From assembly GCA_943736015.1 (NCBI GenBank), contig OX031060.1, positions 26,675,231 through 26,739,230 of the forward strand: a stretch of DNA of 64,000 nucleotides. Reading direction: 5' to 3'. This DNA is from Tridacna crocea. Its lineage: Eukaryota; Mollusca; Bivalvia; Cardiida; Cardiidae. Under the pieces are notes generated by a model that ran no database searches, was not told the origin of the DNA, and saw only the letters and a program-made list of their open reading frames with translations. The position numbers and the translations under genes were made by a program. Shown one piece after another: positions 42,756 through 55,000 of the stretch; position 1 is the stretch's first letter, and every line of letters begins with the position of its first letter.

Positions 42756-42986
42756 TTTTACCCTTTACAAAACAATCCTTAGTTTTCATGACCCTATGGA
42801 AAAAGCCTTTAAAAAGCATTGTGGGAAAAGGAGAATATACTTGTAACCAGCATTTTCTCCTTTTCTTATAATGCTTTCTGCCCTATCCAAAATAAGCTTC
42901 AACTTTTGTGTCACATGAATTTTCTTGTCTGCAAATGCTTTCAATTTGAATGAGTTTAATTTTTTTTTTATTTAGTAAAAAGTTAT
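42756..42986 (+). mobile_element. Hairpin MITE, diverged
   Basis: TTTTACCCTTTACAAAACAATC to TTTAGTAAAAAGTTAT; core GCATTGTGGG against TTATAATGC. Confidence 0.68.
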
Positions 42987-43043
42987 CTTATCCTAATTTG
43001 TTTGCCTACTGAGATTAACAAACACACTATACAACACTTGGTA

Positions 43044-43204
43044 AAGCTCTTTACCAAACAACAAAATTTTGGACATTTCCAAACATAAAAGTATTTGTGT
43101 ACAAAAAACTAAATGCTGCTAGAATGGCAAAATTCTGACTGAGAAAGAGTAGAAATTGTGTCTCCTTCTCCCACAATATTTCGAAGGGGCTTGTTTCCTC
43201 TGGG
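43044..43204 (-). repeat. Hairpin MITE, decayed
   Basis: GCTCTTTACCAAACAACAAAA long arm; core reduced to AGAAATTGTGTCTCC. It runs into the GATCAGACTGC element at 43205. Confidence 0.55.
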
Positions 43205-43417
43205 TTATTATGCTACTAAGCACAACTCACTGACCTTTTGCGGACAGGTTTGGTGAAGATCAGACTGCACAGAATGCGCAGTCTGATCTTGGACCTACTC
43301 TGTCCGATAAGGAAATACATGTATTATTCCGCAAAGCATAAATTTGAAATAGCAAAATTAAGGCTTTTACTATTGAACTGAAAATATCATTTTAGTTATT
43401 TAGCATAATGAAGGTTA
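43205..43417 (-). mobile_element. GATCAGACTGC palindromic MITE, reversed copy
   Basis: Opposite orientation to 23351: CTGACCTTTTGCGGACAGG first, hairpin at about 43255-43290, outer part with AGCATAAATTTGAAATAGC last, ending GGTTAA. Confidence 0.6.
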
Positions 43418-44006
43418 AAATATGGGCTTGTTTGGCAAAAGGGAGAAGGAATGGTAGATGATTGTGAGTTAAGTTTATGGTCCAATACTAACATATTGAT
43501 GGCAGCTATATAGATGAATTACTACCACTATGATGAAATAACTACTCTCGGACAATACTCCTTGCAAAAAAAAAAAGTGTTTTTATATACTTTGAAAAAA
43601 TATCCTACACAGTAATCTAATATTGTGAAACACAGTCATCATTTTTGAGGTATAATAATCTTAAAGGAGCCTATCACTATTCTAGGATATAATTTTCTTA
43701 AAAGGGCCAACACAGATTTCTTTGCTGCAAATCTAATTCCTAGTTAAAACAGATTAATACTAATATATATGAGCCATGCATGGGCAAATCAGATCTTACA
43801 AACAAAGTCTGAAACAAAGAAACAAATTAATAAATGCATGGCAGAAATAAGGGACCGGGGCAGGATTGGAAGCGCAGAACTCCCAACGAGAGGCCAATAC
43901 CTTAATCACTGAGCAAAAGAGATATCTCTCTGATGCAGTAGTCAGGTATTGTATTTAAATCAGGACAATGCCATGTAGGAAAGAGTGGTCTCCCATAACA
44001 CAGGAT
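43418..44006. other. Intergenic stretch with a tRNA-like head
   Basis: Only the minus-strand tRNA-like sequence at 43845-43925 stands out; its body may extend left to about 43680. Confidence 0.35.
43845..43925 (-). repeat. tRNA-like SINE head or tRNA pseudogene
   Basis: On the minus strand, TTGCTCAGTGATTAAGG resembles an A-box region and GCGCTTCCAATCCTGCCCC a degenerate B box. No acceptor-stem pairing was confirmed, so a working tRNA gene is unlikely. Confidence 0.4.
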
Positions 44007-44165
44007 TTAACCCTTTCCCAAACTACAAAATTTTAGACATAGTTTAAGTTTTAAGTCAAAACTTAAAATTTGTTTCCAGCAAGGTAGAAAATATTGTGGG
44101 AAAAGGAGAAAATGCCAGTTACCAAAAAGACTTCTATCACCAGGTATCATTTAGTAAAGGGTTAA
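44007..44165 (-). mobile_element. TTAA hairpin MITE with internal deletion
   Basis: TTAACCCTTTCCCAAACTAC to TTTAGTAAAGGGTTAA; right core arm missing (GCCAGTTACCAAAAAG). Confidence 0.68.
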
Positions 44166-44291
44166 TGATATCATTTATGACATACTATCATACTCATTTG
44201 AATATGGCCCTACACATCGTTTAATGTGCTATTGCTCATGTGACATTCTCTGCAGTTTCTAAAAAAAAATCTAGCACAAAATCGAAACCCT

Positions 44292-44450
44292 TTAACTCTT
44301 TACCAAACAATTCCAACTAGCAATTTCTCCTTTCCCCACATTGTTTCTATTGACAAATCTATTTGATGGATGTTTAATTTATCGTCTGCAAATTTTTTGA
44401 ATTTGAACCAGCCTTGTTGTTTCTTGTAAAATCTTGTTGTTTGGTAAACA
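44292..44450 (+). mobile_element. Hairpin MITE with internal deletion
   Basis: TTAACTCTTTACCAAACAATTC; left core arm missing, and the right core arm starts AGCAATTTCTCC (the ATTGCTC variant). Confidence 0.6.
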
Positions 44451-44496
44451 AGCCCATGATAGAAATACCATTAAAAGGACTATATTTTCAGACTTT

Positions 44497-44668
44497 TCAT
44501 TCGAACTTATTGATAAAACATTAGAAGGTTTTTCTGTGATTATAAAAATCTGAAAAGCTCCCTTTAAAATTTATGTCCGTGTCATTCGAATCTATGGATA
44601 AAACACTAGAAAGTTTTTTTTTTTGTGATTATAAAAATCTGAAAAGCTCCCTTTAAAATTTATGTCCA
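44497..44668. repeat. Two-unit tandem duplication, about 85 bp each
   Basis: CATTCGAA...TGATAAAACATTAGAAGG and GATTATAAAAATCTGAAAAG occur in both units (44497-44580, 44582-44668); the second unit has a longer T run. Confidence 0.55.
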
Positions 44669-45171
44669 TAAAACATATGTTAAACATATGCTATGTGAAA
44701 CAGTTAATATGTTTGTGAGCAGTGTATTCTAAATTCTACTACAGATTTGAAATACATCTTACAACAACAACAACAAATCTTTGGTCAATAACACTTCTGA
44801 AAAAGTTTATGTTACGACCAATAAACCAATGGTGTGTCTCAGAAATTGTTTTTAAACATTTTTATGGCTTTTCTTTTCATCATAATTACCAATGGTCAAA
44901 ACTGTTATTGTATGTTTCAGCTATACAATAATGTTGTTGCATGGTTCCTCCATGTTTGGGACTTCCACATTTTGTAATTCATTGTAATTACTATTTGTAC
45001 ACATGTTTATAAATTACTGTAACTTAAAGTCAACATATATAACATTGGATGCCACAGAATTATAAAATGATTCTAACACACAACTTGTCAGACACATTGT
45101 ACAGGGATATCATCTGCTACAAAATAGCCCCTTCAAACACCTTTCACAAGCATAATTATTGTCAGCATAGT
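44669..45171. other. Intergenic, no gene seen
   Basis: AT-rich with a CAACAACAACAAC tract at 44761; a 69-codon plus frame is unsupported. Confidence 0.4.
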
Positions 45172-45401
45172 TTAAGTCTTTACCAAACAGCAAAATTTTA
45201 GATTCATCCAAATTGAAAGCACTTGCAGACGACAAAATTAAATGTGAAGCAAATACCAAAATTTGATTTTGCATGGTTGGAAAACATTGTGGGAAAAGGA
45301 GAAAATGCTGGATACCTGCAATTTCTCCTTTTCCCTAAATTTTTTCAAAAGCCTTCTCCCTCAAGCTTGTTAAAAGTCGTAATTGTGTGGTAAAGGGTTA
45401 A
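45172..45401 (-). mobile_element. TTAA hairpin MITE
   Basis: TTAAGTCTTTACCAAACAGC to TGTGTGGTAAAGGGTTAA; core partly mispaired (GGATACCTGCAATTTC). Confidence 0.8.
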
Positions 45402-45961
45402 GAGAAGATTGGGAAAAAAAGTACATTCTGATCTTTGCTCTACACTGCCCACTTTGTTGACAAATTCTGAGCGAGAGCAATTTTTTATTTAAATTTCTTT
45501 TTCTCTGAAGACAAAATTTGGAATCTACAGTCTGTTTTTTCATCAAAGACATAACCACAAATGCAGATCAGAATGCTCTATCAATTTCCATAGTTGTTTT
45601 TTAAACAATGGAATTCATTAACTATCATGACTCCATATATACATACTTGTACTTAAAACTCACTCTTGAAGTCCCTCTAGAATAACAAAAGCTTTTAAGT
45701 AACTTCTGGACTCATGCTTGAGTTTATGCTCAACTGAGATAGTGCTCAAACTTTCAATTTTGTCTGTGAGTGTGCAAGCACAATAATGAAAATTAAACAC
45801 TATAATCTCATTGAGAATGAAACAAACTAATTGCATGTCATTTTGAAATTTAAAACTCAGCTGAGTTATGTGTGAAAAAAATGTATATCAGTCCCATTCT
45901 TAGTGCTCATGGAAACAGTAAAGATCAACATTAGGCTGTAAAAAGACTGGTGTGCATTAAT

Positions 45962-46310
45962 TCTTAAAATTTTGGAAAATGGAGAAAATGCCCCTACCAG
46001 TATTTCCTCCTTTTTCCACAGTTTTCTGTTTTCAAAGAGACATATCCGATCATTTCAGATCCACATAGTTTGTCGCCGGCAAATGCTTTTGATTTTGACA
46101 AGTCTAAAGTATTTGTTTTGTTAGAAGGTAATACTTCATGGAAGATACAAATGTTTAAAGATTCTTCAGATACAAGCCTCCAGCTGCCTTAGGAAATGCT
46201 TGTAAAATACAATCAACCAACATGAATCAAGGTTTAAAATAATTCACATGAATACTTACAAAAAAACAAGTGGCAAAGGCAGAAAATGCTTGTCACAAGC
46301 AATTTCTACA
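45962..46310. repeat. Hairpin MITE right half and a solo core
   Basis: 45962-46127 core and long arm. 46255-46310 a small core with AAATGCTTGTCACAAGCAATTT, where TTGT/ACAA is another matched pair of changes. Confidence 0.5.
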
Positions 46311-46670
46311 GAAATCCAAACAACTTGTTTGTTGGCCTGCAAAATTATACGACATCTGGCTTCACAACTTTTACCCCAACATTTTTCGTATGTGGTACAC
46401 GTATTATGCATGAAGGACAAGACTGGACTTATCAGCACAAACATCAATAACATTTACCATGAGTATAATAATAATATAATAGTAATAATTACATGGTCTA
46501 CATCACTTATTTCTATTTCTATCCAAATATAACAATAACATAGTGACACATATATCTTTTTCCATCAAAAGCAAACCAATTTTCATGACTTCAAAAATAA
46601 CTTGTTACAAAAATTTATAATGATACACAAGACTTGCTAAGAAAGAACAATCATTCCTCTGAATTTGCAT

Positions 46671-46894
46671 TTAACCCTTTACCACACAATCCTGACTTTT
46701 AACAACCATATTAAGAAAGAAGCCTTTTGAAAACATTGAAGGAAAAGGAGAAAATGCTGGTAACCAGCATTTTCTCCTTTTCCCACAAAGTTCTCTACCT
46801 TATCAAAGACAAATTCCATTATTTCAGCCACCCTATATCTGTAAATGCTTTCAATTTGGAAAGTCTAAAATTTACTTATTTGGTAAAGAGATTA
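46671..46894 (+). mobile_element. TTAA hairpin MITE, CTTATCAAAGAC subtype
   Basis: TTAACCCTTTACCACACAATC to TTTGGTAAAGAGATTAG. Confidence 0.76.
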
Positions 46895-47121
46895 GTCTTT
46901 ACCTGACAACAAAACTTTTTATACATCAAAATAGAAAGTACTTGCAGACAACATATCAAATATGTCTCAATGAACTGGATAAGCCTATTAAAGAATAGAA
47001 AACATTGTGGGAAATGAAAAAAAATGCTGGTATTCTGTGTTATCTCTATTTCTAATGATGTTCAATAAAGCCTTTTAATTCTCAGATTTGTTAAAACATT
47101 GTATTGTTTGATAAAGGGTTG
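46895..47121 (-). mobile_element. Hairpin MITE, diverged, back-to-back with the previous copy
   Basis: TCTTTACCTGACAACAAAAC to TTTGATAAAGGGTTG; core left arm good, right arm decayed. Confidence 0.6.
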
Positions 47122-47438
47122 TGTCTGTAAGTCAGCCAAAAAGAAATTCTGGAAAACATTCCGAAATGTTGATTTCAAGGGCTTTTACAGCCAAATTATT
47201 TCACAAAATGGCAGAGAGTGTTGATCCAAGATCAGACTGCATGCCCTTGCTTTCACAAGGGTACTGAATGAAGCAACACAAGATTTGCTAATGAAAGAAA
47301 AAGGCAGTAATATCTACTTTTAACAACAATTTTACATTTTCATCACATCATCTGATCTATCACAATATTTGTTACATAGTCTTTTAATGCTAAAATGGAA
47401 TGATTAAAAATACATAGAACTATATGCTACCTTAAGTG

Positions 47439-47660
47439 TTAAGAGAACAACATTTTATACTTCTAAAAATTGAATCCAGTTGCAGATGATATATAAAATA
47501 TGACTTAAACAATGGAAAATGTTTCTTTGTTAAAGGTTGTATACATTGCGAGAAAAAGAGAACAAGCTGGTCACCAACATTTTCTTCTTTTGCCACAAAA
47601 AGTTCAAAAGCTTTTCTTCTCAGTGCCGTTGAAAAACAGGATTAATTGATATAGAGTTAA
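47439..47660 (-). mobile_element. Hairpin MITE, diverged
   Basis: TTAAGAGAACAACATTTTATAC to GATATAGAGTTAA; core CATTGCGAGAAAAAGAG and GGTCACCAAC. Confidence 0.6.
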
Positions 47661-48028
47661 GAAGATATAGTTATTTTCTCTTCAGAATAAGGATATGGCT
47701 ATAAAGGTATGGGTTCCTCTTCTGACAGTATACAAGAAGCCCAGCTTCAACCCTTACCCTGCTAATCCCAGAGTATTCCTGCATTGGTAGACAGCATAAA
47801 CAAAGATCAGCCTGAACATCTTAGTCTACACTACCTGCTTGGCGTTTTGTCATGTTAAAAGCCATTCTAAAATAAAGGCAATTATGTTAAATTCTAAAAA
47901 CAATCAAGAGTAGAGTTTTGTATTGAGTAGAACAAGGGTTCAGTAAATATCTTCTAAAATAATGAAAAAATTAGAAAGTAGGAAGACAGGGCTATGACAA
48001 TCCCTCAATGATTTCTTCTGAAAAACAT

Positions 48029-48396
48029 TAACCCACTACCACACAATGCTGAGTTTCCACAAGAAGGATGGCTTTTGAAAACAGTCTTTGGAAAAAAGAA
48101 AACACTGGTAACTTACACAGAAAAATTGCCAAACAATCTCTTGTTCTTTGAAGCCTGTTGAAAACACTGTGGGAATGGAGAAAATGCTGGTAACCAGCAT
48201 TTTCTCCTTTTCCACAATGTTTTCTACCCAGCTGGAAACAAATTTCAATTTTTTAATTACATTTATTTTATCCTCTGCAAATGCTTTCAATTTGGACAAA
48301 CTTTTTTGTTTGGTAAAAAGTTAAGCCATATCTGAATTGTCTGCGATGGTTTTCCATTTGAATATTCCTAAAATTTTGTCATTTGGTAAAGAGTAT
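48029..48396 (+). mobile_element. Hairpin MITE fragment, near-complete copy and solo right end
   Basis: 48029-48125 TTAACCCACTACCACACAATG piece. 48127-48324 copy with good core and ACAAACTTTTTTGTTTGGTAA end. 48330-48396 another right end (GTCATTTGGTAAAGAGTA). Confidence 0.68.
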
Positions 48397-48428
48397 AGCT
48401 ATTGGCTAAAAATGTATGCCAGCTATTC

Positions 48429-48868
48429 AACTCTTTATCAAAGGACAAAATTTTGGACTGGACCAAATTCAAAGCATCTGCAGACAACAAATTTAATCTT
48501 GGTAATATGGTGATTTCTGACTCTGATCGGGTAGAAAATATTGCAGGAAAAGGAGAAAAGCTGGTTACCTGCATTTTCTCTTTTAACCAAAATGTTTTCT
48601 GTAGGCTTCTTTCTCAGGGCCGTTAAAAGTCGATATTGTCTGGTAAAGAGCCCTTTACTCTTTCCCAGAAGGACAAGATATTAGACATGCAATTGCAGAT
48701 GATATATTGAATATGATAAAAAAGATGAACTTGTTTTTGAAAGGGTAGAAAAGACTGTGGGAAAAGGTGACCAGCACTTTCACCAACATCCTCTACTTTT
48801 CCTGCATTGTTTTCATATGCCTTTTTTCTATGGATCTTTCTGTAAGGATTGTTAGATAAAAGGTTAAT
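48429..48868 (-). mobile_element. Two diverged hairpin MITEs downstream of TMEM9
   Basis: 48429-48651 (ACTCTTTATCAAAGGACAAAA to CTGGTAAAGAGCCC) and 48652-48868 (CTTTACTCTTTCCCAGAAGG to TAGATAAAAGGTTAA). The second ends 24 bp from the TMEM9 AATAAA. Confidence 0.65.
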
Positions 48869-48891
48869 ATAGCACTTTGTATCTACATGTA

Positions 48892-48897
48892 TTTATT
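48892..48897 (-). terminator. TMEM9: TMEM9 polyadenylation signal
   Basis: AATAAA on the minus strand, 12 nt after the stop codon, embedded in AATAATAAATAC. Confidence 0.6.
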
Positions 48898-48909
48898 ATT
48901 GTCATCAAC

Positions 48910-49086
48910 CTAGTTTAACATGGTGTGTTTATCGTAGATGTTGCGTCTTTGCTCTTGCACTGTGGATTTCCATCGTTTCTGTTCCGTGGACACATAATTT
49001 ATGACAGACTTCTGTCGACCAAGTCTAGCTCTTGTTGATGGGCCAGTGCTGTCAAACTGAGGTACCTGAGAAACAGTCTGGTCATC
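48910..49086 (-). CDS. TMEM9: TMEM9 coding exon 5 (terminal)
   Basis: Acceptor CTTTTTACAG, then 58 codons from DDQTVSQVPQFD to YDKHTMLN and TAG (48912-48910). The ending RWKSTVQEQRRNIYDKH is the conserved TMEM9 C-terminal signature. Confidence 0.93.
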   Translation of the reverse strand, partial: DDQTVSQVPQFDSTGPSTRARLGRQKSVINYVSTEQKRWKSTVQEQRRNIYDKHTMLN

Positions 49087-52000
49087 CTGTAAAAAGAAAG
49101 TTTGAAAGACTTCAAAACAGTGTGTGTAGGGAAAGACAAAATAGTTTTTATACTCTGTTATCAAAAGCATTGTTTCATTTAAACAGATTTAAACCCTTCA
49201 TTGACCTAATCCCATGTTTTAACCATCTTATAGGAAGAAAGTCTTTCAAACGATGAGATAAAAGGAGAAAACCTGCATTTCATCTTTTCTGACAGTTATC
49301 TACCATTTCAGTAACATTATCTCATTATATGAGCACAATGAACTTACTGTTTGCAAATGCATTTAATTATGATATTTCTAGATAAGTTTGGTAAAGCGTT
49401 AATTGAATCTACCATGATAGTTTGCTATCTCCCAAATTTATTCTTTTTTCTAAAATGCATTTAAATACATGTACTGATATTTGCAACACCCTGTCTTCAG
49501 TGGGGTCTTTAACTCATTACCATACGACAAAATTTTAGACTGCTTCAAACTGAAAGCATTTGCAGACGACAAAATAAAGGTGACTGAAAAATTGAAATTT
49601 GTTCTGGGAAAGGTAGAAAACACTGTGGGAAAAGGAGAAAATGCTGGTTACCAGCATTTTCTCCTTTTCCTACAGTGTTTTCAAAAGGCTTCTTCTCAGG
49701 GGCGTCAAAAGTAGGGATTGTATGGTAATGGGTTAAAGTAAACCAAAGGTACAGCGAGCATTTCTCCTTGTATTACACTGGTAATTTTCAGACAAGATCT
49801 ATCAACGGGTAATGAAAGCTTTTATTCCTATTTCATTGTAGAAAGTTAACAATTGATAACTTTCATTGCAAAGGAGGTCAAACTGTAGACTCTTGTAATG
49901 ACAACAAATTATATCTTGTAAGTACCACTACCAACTTCAGTTGCAGCTGTAACCAAGTGTAAGCTGCTAGAAGTCTGCAATCTGAATGTTGATCTACAAT
50001 CTCTTTGTTAATGATACCACTTGAGAGAGAATAGCTTTGGAATTGCATTTATTTTGATGATGACTGAAAATATTTGCTGGGTTTATTTAGCACCCAAACA
50101 GTTACTATTGATGATCTATACTGGTTACAGATGTGATATATGTTAGGGTATCTAGTGAAACGCTGTCAACCATCATTTTTTGTCCTCCTGATGTTGTTTT
50201 CTATCCTGCTACAAATCAATCTTATCATTCGAGGTAAATTCAGTTTGCAAATTGGAAATACAATATAAAGTTAAGTAAGATATGCATATTTTTGTAGATT
50301 AGAGGAACAACAAAATTGAAACCATACTGTGTGAATAGAAAGCTTAACTCACCAGCAAAAAAGTTTCAACTAAGTTCAGCATGAGCAGTCTGCAAAGGCT
50401 GATCTTGGTTGAAACTTTCTGCTATAGGCAAATTTTCTGTAGGTCAATAAACCACTTTATCACATAATCTCCCTTGTTTTCTGTCTAATATACCCATTAC
50501 GAGTTTTTATATCTCACACACGTTTAATATCACATTTGTGAGACGTCATTTTTTATGTTATTTTGTACATATTTCATACAAGTGTATGGAAAATACCGCG
50601 AGTGCATTTATGAATATTCTTGCATCATCTGATCAATAACTTGCAAAATATTGTTATGAGATACAAAGAATCTGCAATTTGTGGGCTTTTGAGTTAAGAT
50701 TTTATTAAACTCGTCCATGAAAAATGTCATTAAGCTTGCCAAAGCCTCGCTGAATAAAATTTCCGCTGACTCGTTTAATAAAATCTTATCTCAAAAGCCC
50801 ACTCATGTCAGATCCTATATATACCTCATGATTCAGTCAGTTGTTTAACAAAAAATTATTTTAATGGATCCATCATTATGTGATGGTGTGATGAATCATG
50901 CAGATGCATCAAATCCCCCTTTTGCCAGAGCAACTTCCTGTCTTAACCCTTTACCAAACAATCTTGGGATTTTATGACCCCCGAGACAGAAGCCTTTAGA
51001 AAACATTGTAGGAAAAGGAGAAAATGCTGGTAACCAGCATTTTCTCCATTTTCCACAATGCTTTCTACCCTGCTGGAAACAAAATTTCAATTTTTGAGTT
51101 ATGTTTATTCTGTAGTCTGAAAAAGCTTACAATTTGGACCTGTCTAAAATTTTGTCGTTTGGTAAAGAGTTAATGCTCATGTAGCAACAGACAGGAGCCA
51201 TTTCATGAAAATATCAGATAAACACCCCTACAAGTGAAATAAACCCTAGTCCTAGTCTACCACAACATTACCACAAGACACTCTCATATAGGAATTCAGT
51301 GTGTGTCTCTATGCAAAATGTGAATATTGAAACATGAATTACTGTGTAAAATAAATGAAAATACTGCAATAAAATCAGAAATCCTCATTTATCATGAGCA
51401 ATTTGTCACCACTTTACAAGCACTGATTATTTACATTGCTAACTGTGGACATATCATTTATATTTACAGTTTTACAAAACCTTGTTGATACAGGGGTAAT
51501 TTTTCAAATCCTTTTTCAAGTATGGATTCTTAAGATCTTGTAGCAAAGCCACTTGAGATAGATATTTGAGGGTATATTCATGTGCTTTAGTATTAGCCTG
51601 TGCAACAATGTGGTGATGGAACATAGAGAGAGAGTGTTTTGTGGCATAGAAGGTTAGTAGAAAATTAGTAGCCTCCCCAAGCCACTACGCAAAGTTACCA
51701 AATTAACCACCTCATCGGTGTGCTCCTGGTACTGGCCTGGTCGTCGGGCTATCAGTGGATCCAAACAGAGTAAGAACAGCATGTAAATCAGCAGCAGTGA
51801 TGTTACACAAATGATGATGATTACAACAACCTGAAAAAGAGTTAATACAGCACTCCAAACCTGAGGTATTTCTACAATTTGGCCAATGCTGTATGACATC
51901 ACATCATTGCACAAGGTGTCTACAGTGCAAGACTTTATGAAGCAGGAAATGTGCTCACACTAAGTTTTCATAATTATGACCCTGCCCCTTGTGACTTCTT

Positions 52001-55000
52001 TTTGTTTTTGTTTCCTCAGCTAAAAACACCTTTCAGGTCAAAATTTTGTCTGTGAAAGGCTAAAATAATTGGGAAAGAAGAGGAAATCGCTGGTTACCCC
52101 ACCTCAATGATATGAAAGATTTCCCCATCAGGATTGTCAGGAGTTTGGATTGTGTGGTAAAAAATAAATATGGCCTTTTCTCATTTCTCCGTTCTTTCTC
52201 GCTTCTCCGTTCATGTAATAAAATGGAAGGAATAAGCGCTCGTGACGTTTTGTTCCACCCTGGTTCTATTCTACTCTGTCAGATATTATGAATAACATCC
52301 TAACCTACATCGATACCATTTTTCTATCGAATAAGACACAACAATGCAACAAAAGAGAGTAATTTTCACTGTTTGAAAGAAACTATTTCATTAGATACAA
52401 TAAAAAGCAAATTTTCAATGTTTTTCAACATTAAATACGCCTAAAAGGGTTGTGTTTACCCTTTACTATGAATAAGCTAGTCCGTCTGAACTGGAGTGTA
52501 GAATATTTATCAGCCTTTAGCTACCGGCCTTGACATTCAATCAAATGAATGGAAAAATGAGAAAGTGGCCGTACTACCCAGGTTGGCGAGGTAGGTTTGA
52601 AAAAATCCCCAGATCGAACCTTTTGATGCAAGTTGTAGTGACTTTTATCAGTTACAAGTTTGATTCAGATTTTATATTTGATCATTACACGAAAATTTTG
52701 ATTCCTTGACTGAAAATGTGAATTTTGTGAGCTTATTTACGCTTAGGTGAACGGAGAAAGGAGAACACAGTGTATAGTCTTCAATATCAATTCAGTTGCA
52801 TCAAAGTTGCCATCTGTATATAATATGTTTTCCTGAAGTTTCTTTGACCCTATACCACACAATCCTTTGTTTTAATGACCTTAAACAAAAAAGATTTTGA
52901 AAATGGCGTAAGAAAAGGAGAAAATGCTGGTAACCAGCATTTTCTCCTTTTCTCACAATGTTTCATAACCCTCTGAAGACAGATCCCATTATTTCAGACA
53001 GATATAATTCTTTGTCTGCAAATCCTCATAATTCAGACAAGTCTAAAATTTGTTGTTTAATAAAGAGTTCATTTGTATTTCACATATCATTTTGGACAAT
53101 AAGGCCTAAGCTTAGTACATTGCATAAAGGGCCTAAAGGGTTGGTTATACAGGAATTGTGAGACAGAATCCCAGCTCAGCTATACTCTTTTCATGGACTG
53201 ATAATTGTCATTGAGGTAAGATTCATTATTCCATCACAGCTGGGCATTGTTTCAATGACAGTAAGGTTGGAAAACCACAGTAAATTTGAGAGGTACTTTG
53301 AAAAGTACTGGCAAAGGAAAAACTAAAATATAAATCATGAAAAAATTTACTAGGTGCCATAATTTTACTGCAATAATGTTGAAAGTGGTATAAAAGACAT
53401 TTTTGTCATTGGACATGATTTATCAACACCAATCAAAAACAAATACAGGGGAAACTGTGGAGAACAAAATGAAAGGAAATAATGCTGATCTGGAAAACAT
53501 TATGGGAAAAGGACCCACTGCTTCGAATATGCTAAACATCGTATATTCTGTGCTCTGATAGGTGATCTCAATGAGTGGTAACTTTAATATGTAAAGATTT
53601 ACAGTTACAAATACTTTGTTTATTCTCACGATAAAAATATAAAGTCATTTTTGACAACAGAAATGCAATATATATCAAGATTTAGATATAAACTTATAGA
53701 ACTGAAGGTTTTCTTGTAACATACCTTTATAGTTGTTGTGTTTCTGCTTTCAAATCTACATTGACACAATGAACAGATCTTTAAGTCTTCCTTGACAACA
53801 AAATCACAGTTACTGAAACAAAAAATATGAGTGTTTAATTAAATTTTGTTAACTTTTTACCAAACAACCTAAACTTTTACCTGAAAAAAAAAAAAAAAGC
53901 TGTAGACATTATACAAACAGAATGCTTTCTATCCATCTTCAGTTAAATTAAAATGCCCAGTCCCAATGTTTAGTCGAATATTATCTGCACTTTTAACCCT
54001 TTCCCAAATGGCAAATTTTGGACCAGACCAAATTGAAAGCATTTTGCAGGTGACAAAATCAACAGTTGCTAAAAAGATGATTTACTATATGACAGGCTAG
54101 AAAACACTGTGGGAAAAGAAGAAAATGCTGGTTACCAGCATTTTCTCCTTTTCCCACAATGTTTTCAAAAGGCTTCTATTCCTGACCCATAAAAACCAGG
54201 GATTGTTTGGGAAAGTGTTAATAAAATGAATAAAAATGTTCATTTCATATATTTAGCATGGCAAGGGTTGACAGGGGCATAACCAGGGAGTCAAAATCAT
54301 TACCCACTCTAAATTAACCCATTACCACACAATCCATACTTATGACGACCCTGAGAAAGAAGCCTTTAGAAAACAATGTGGGAAAAGGAGAAAATGCTGG
54401 TAACCAGCATTTTCTTCTTTTCCCACAATATTTTCTACCCTTCACATGACAAATTTCAAATTTTCAGTCACTTTTATTTTGTCGTCTGCAAATACTTTCA
54501 ATTTGGACCAGTCTAAAATGTTGTCGTTTGGTAATGAGTTAAGAGTGGTATTTTACCCTATCCCAGCCAAGCATGATGCAATGCCCTTTTGTACACAGGA
54601 TACACAGTCTGTTCTTGATCTACACTATCCAATAAAATAGGACTTTCCATGAAAAAAATAGACACATGATGAAATTGTAGTATTTGGCTTTTTACTATTA
54701 GTTGTAAATTTTCATTCTTTTCTACCCTCCCCAAATAAATTTCAATTTTATAGTCACATTGACTTTGTTGCCTGCAAACGCTTTCAATTTGGACTAGTCT
54801 TAAATTTTGTTGTTTGGTAAAGAGTTAATATTGTGCTTCTTCCCATTCTTTAATACATTACACGCTTGTTTACTTTGTTAAAGTTTATGTAATGTGACGA
54901 GCAATTTCACCTTTTGTCACAATGTTTTCTGTGCTTTTAGAAGGTGTCATATACACATAAGAATCAGCTTCATTCTTGCTGTTATTTAGGGTCAATTAGA

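Noticed and set aside
49032..49256. Plus-strand frame over TMEM9 exon 5
   Set aside because: Antisense shadow of a confidently identified exon.
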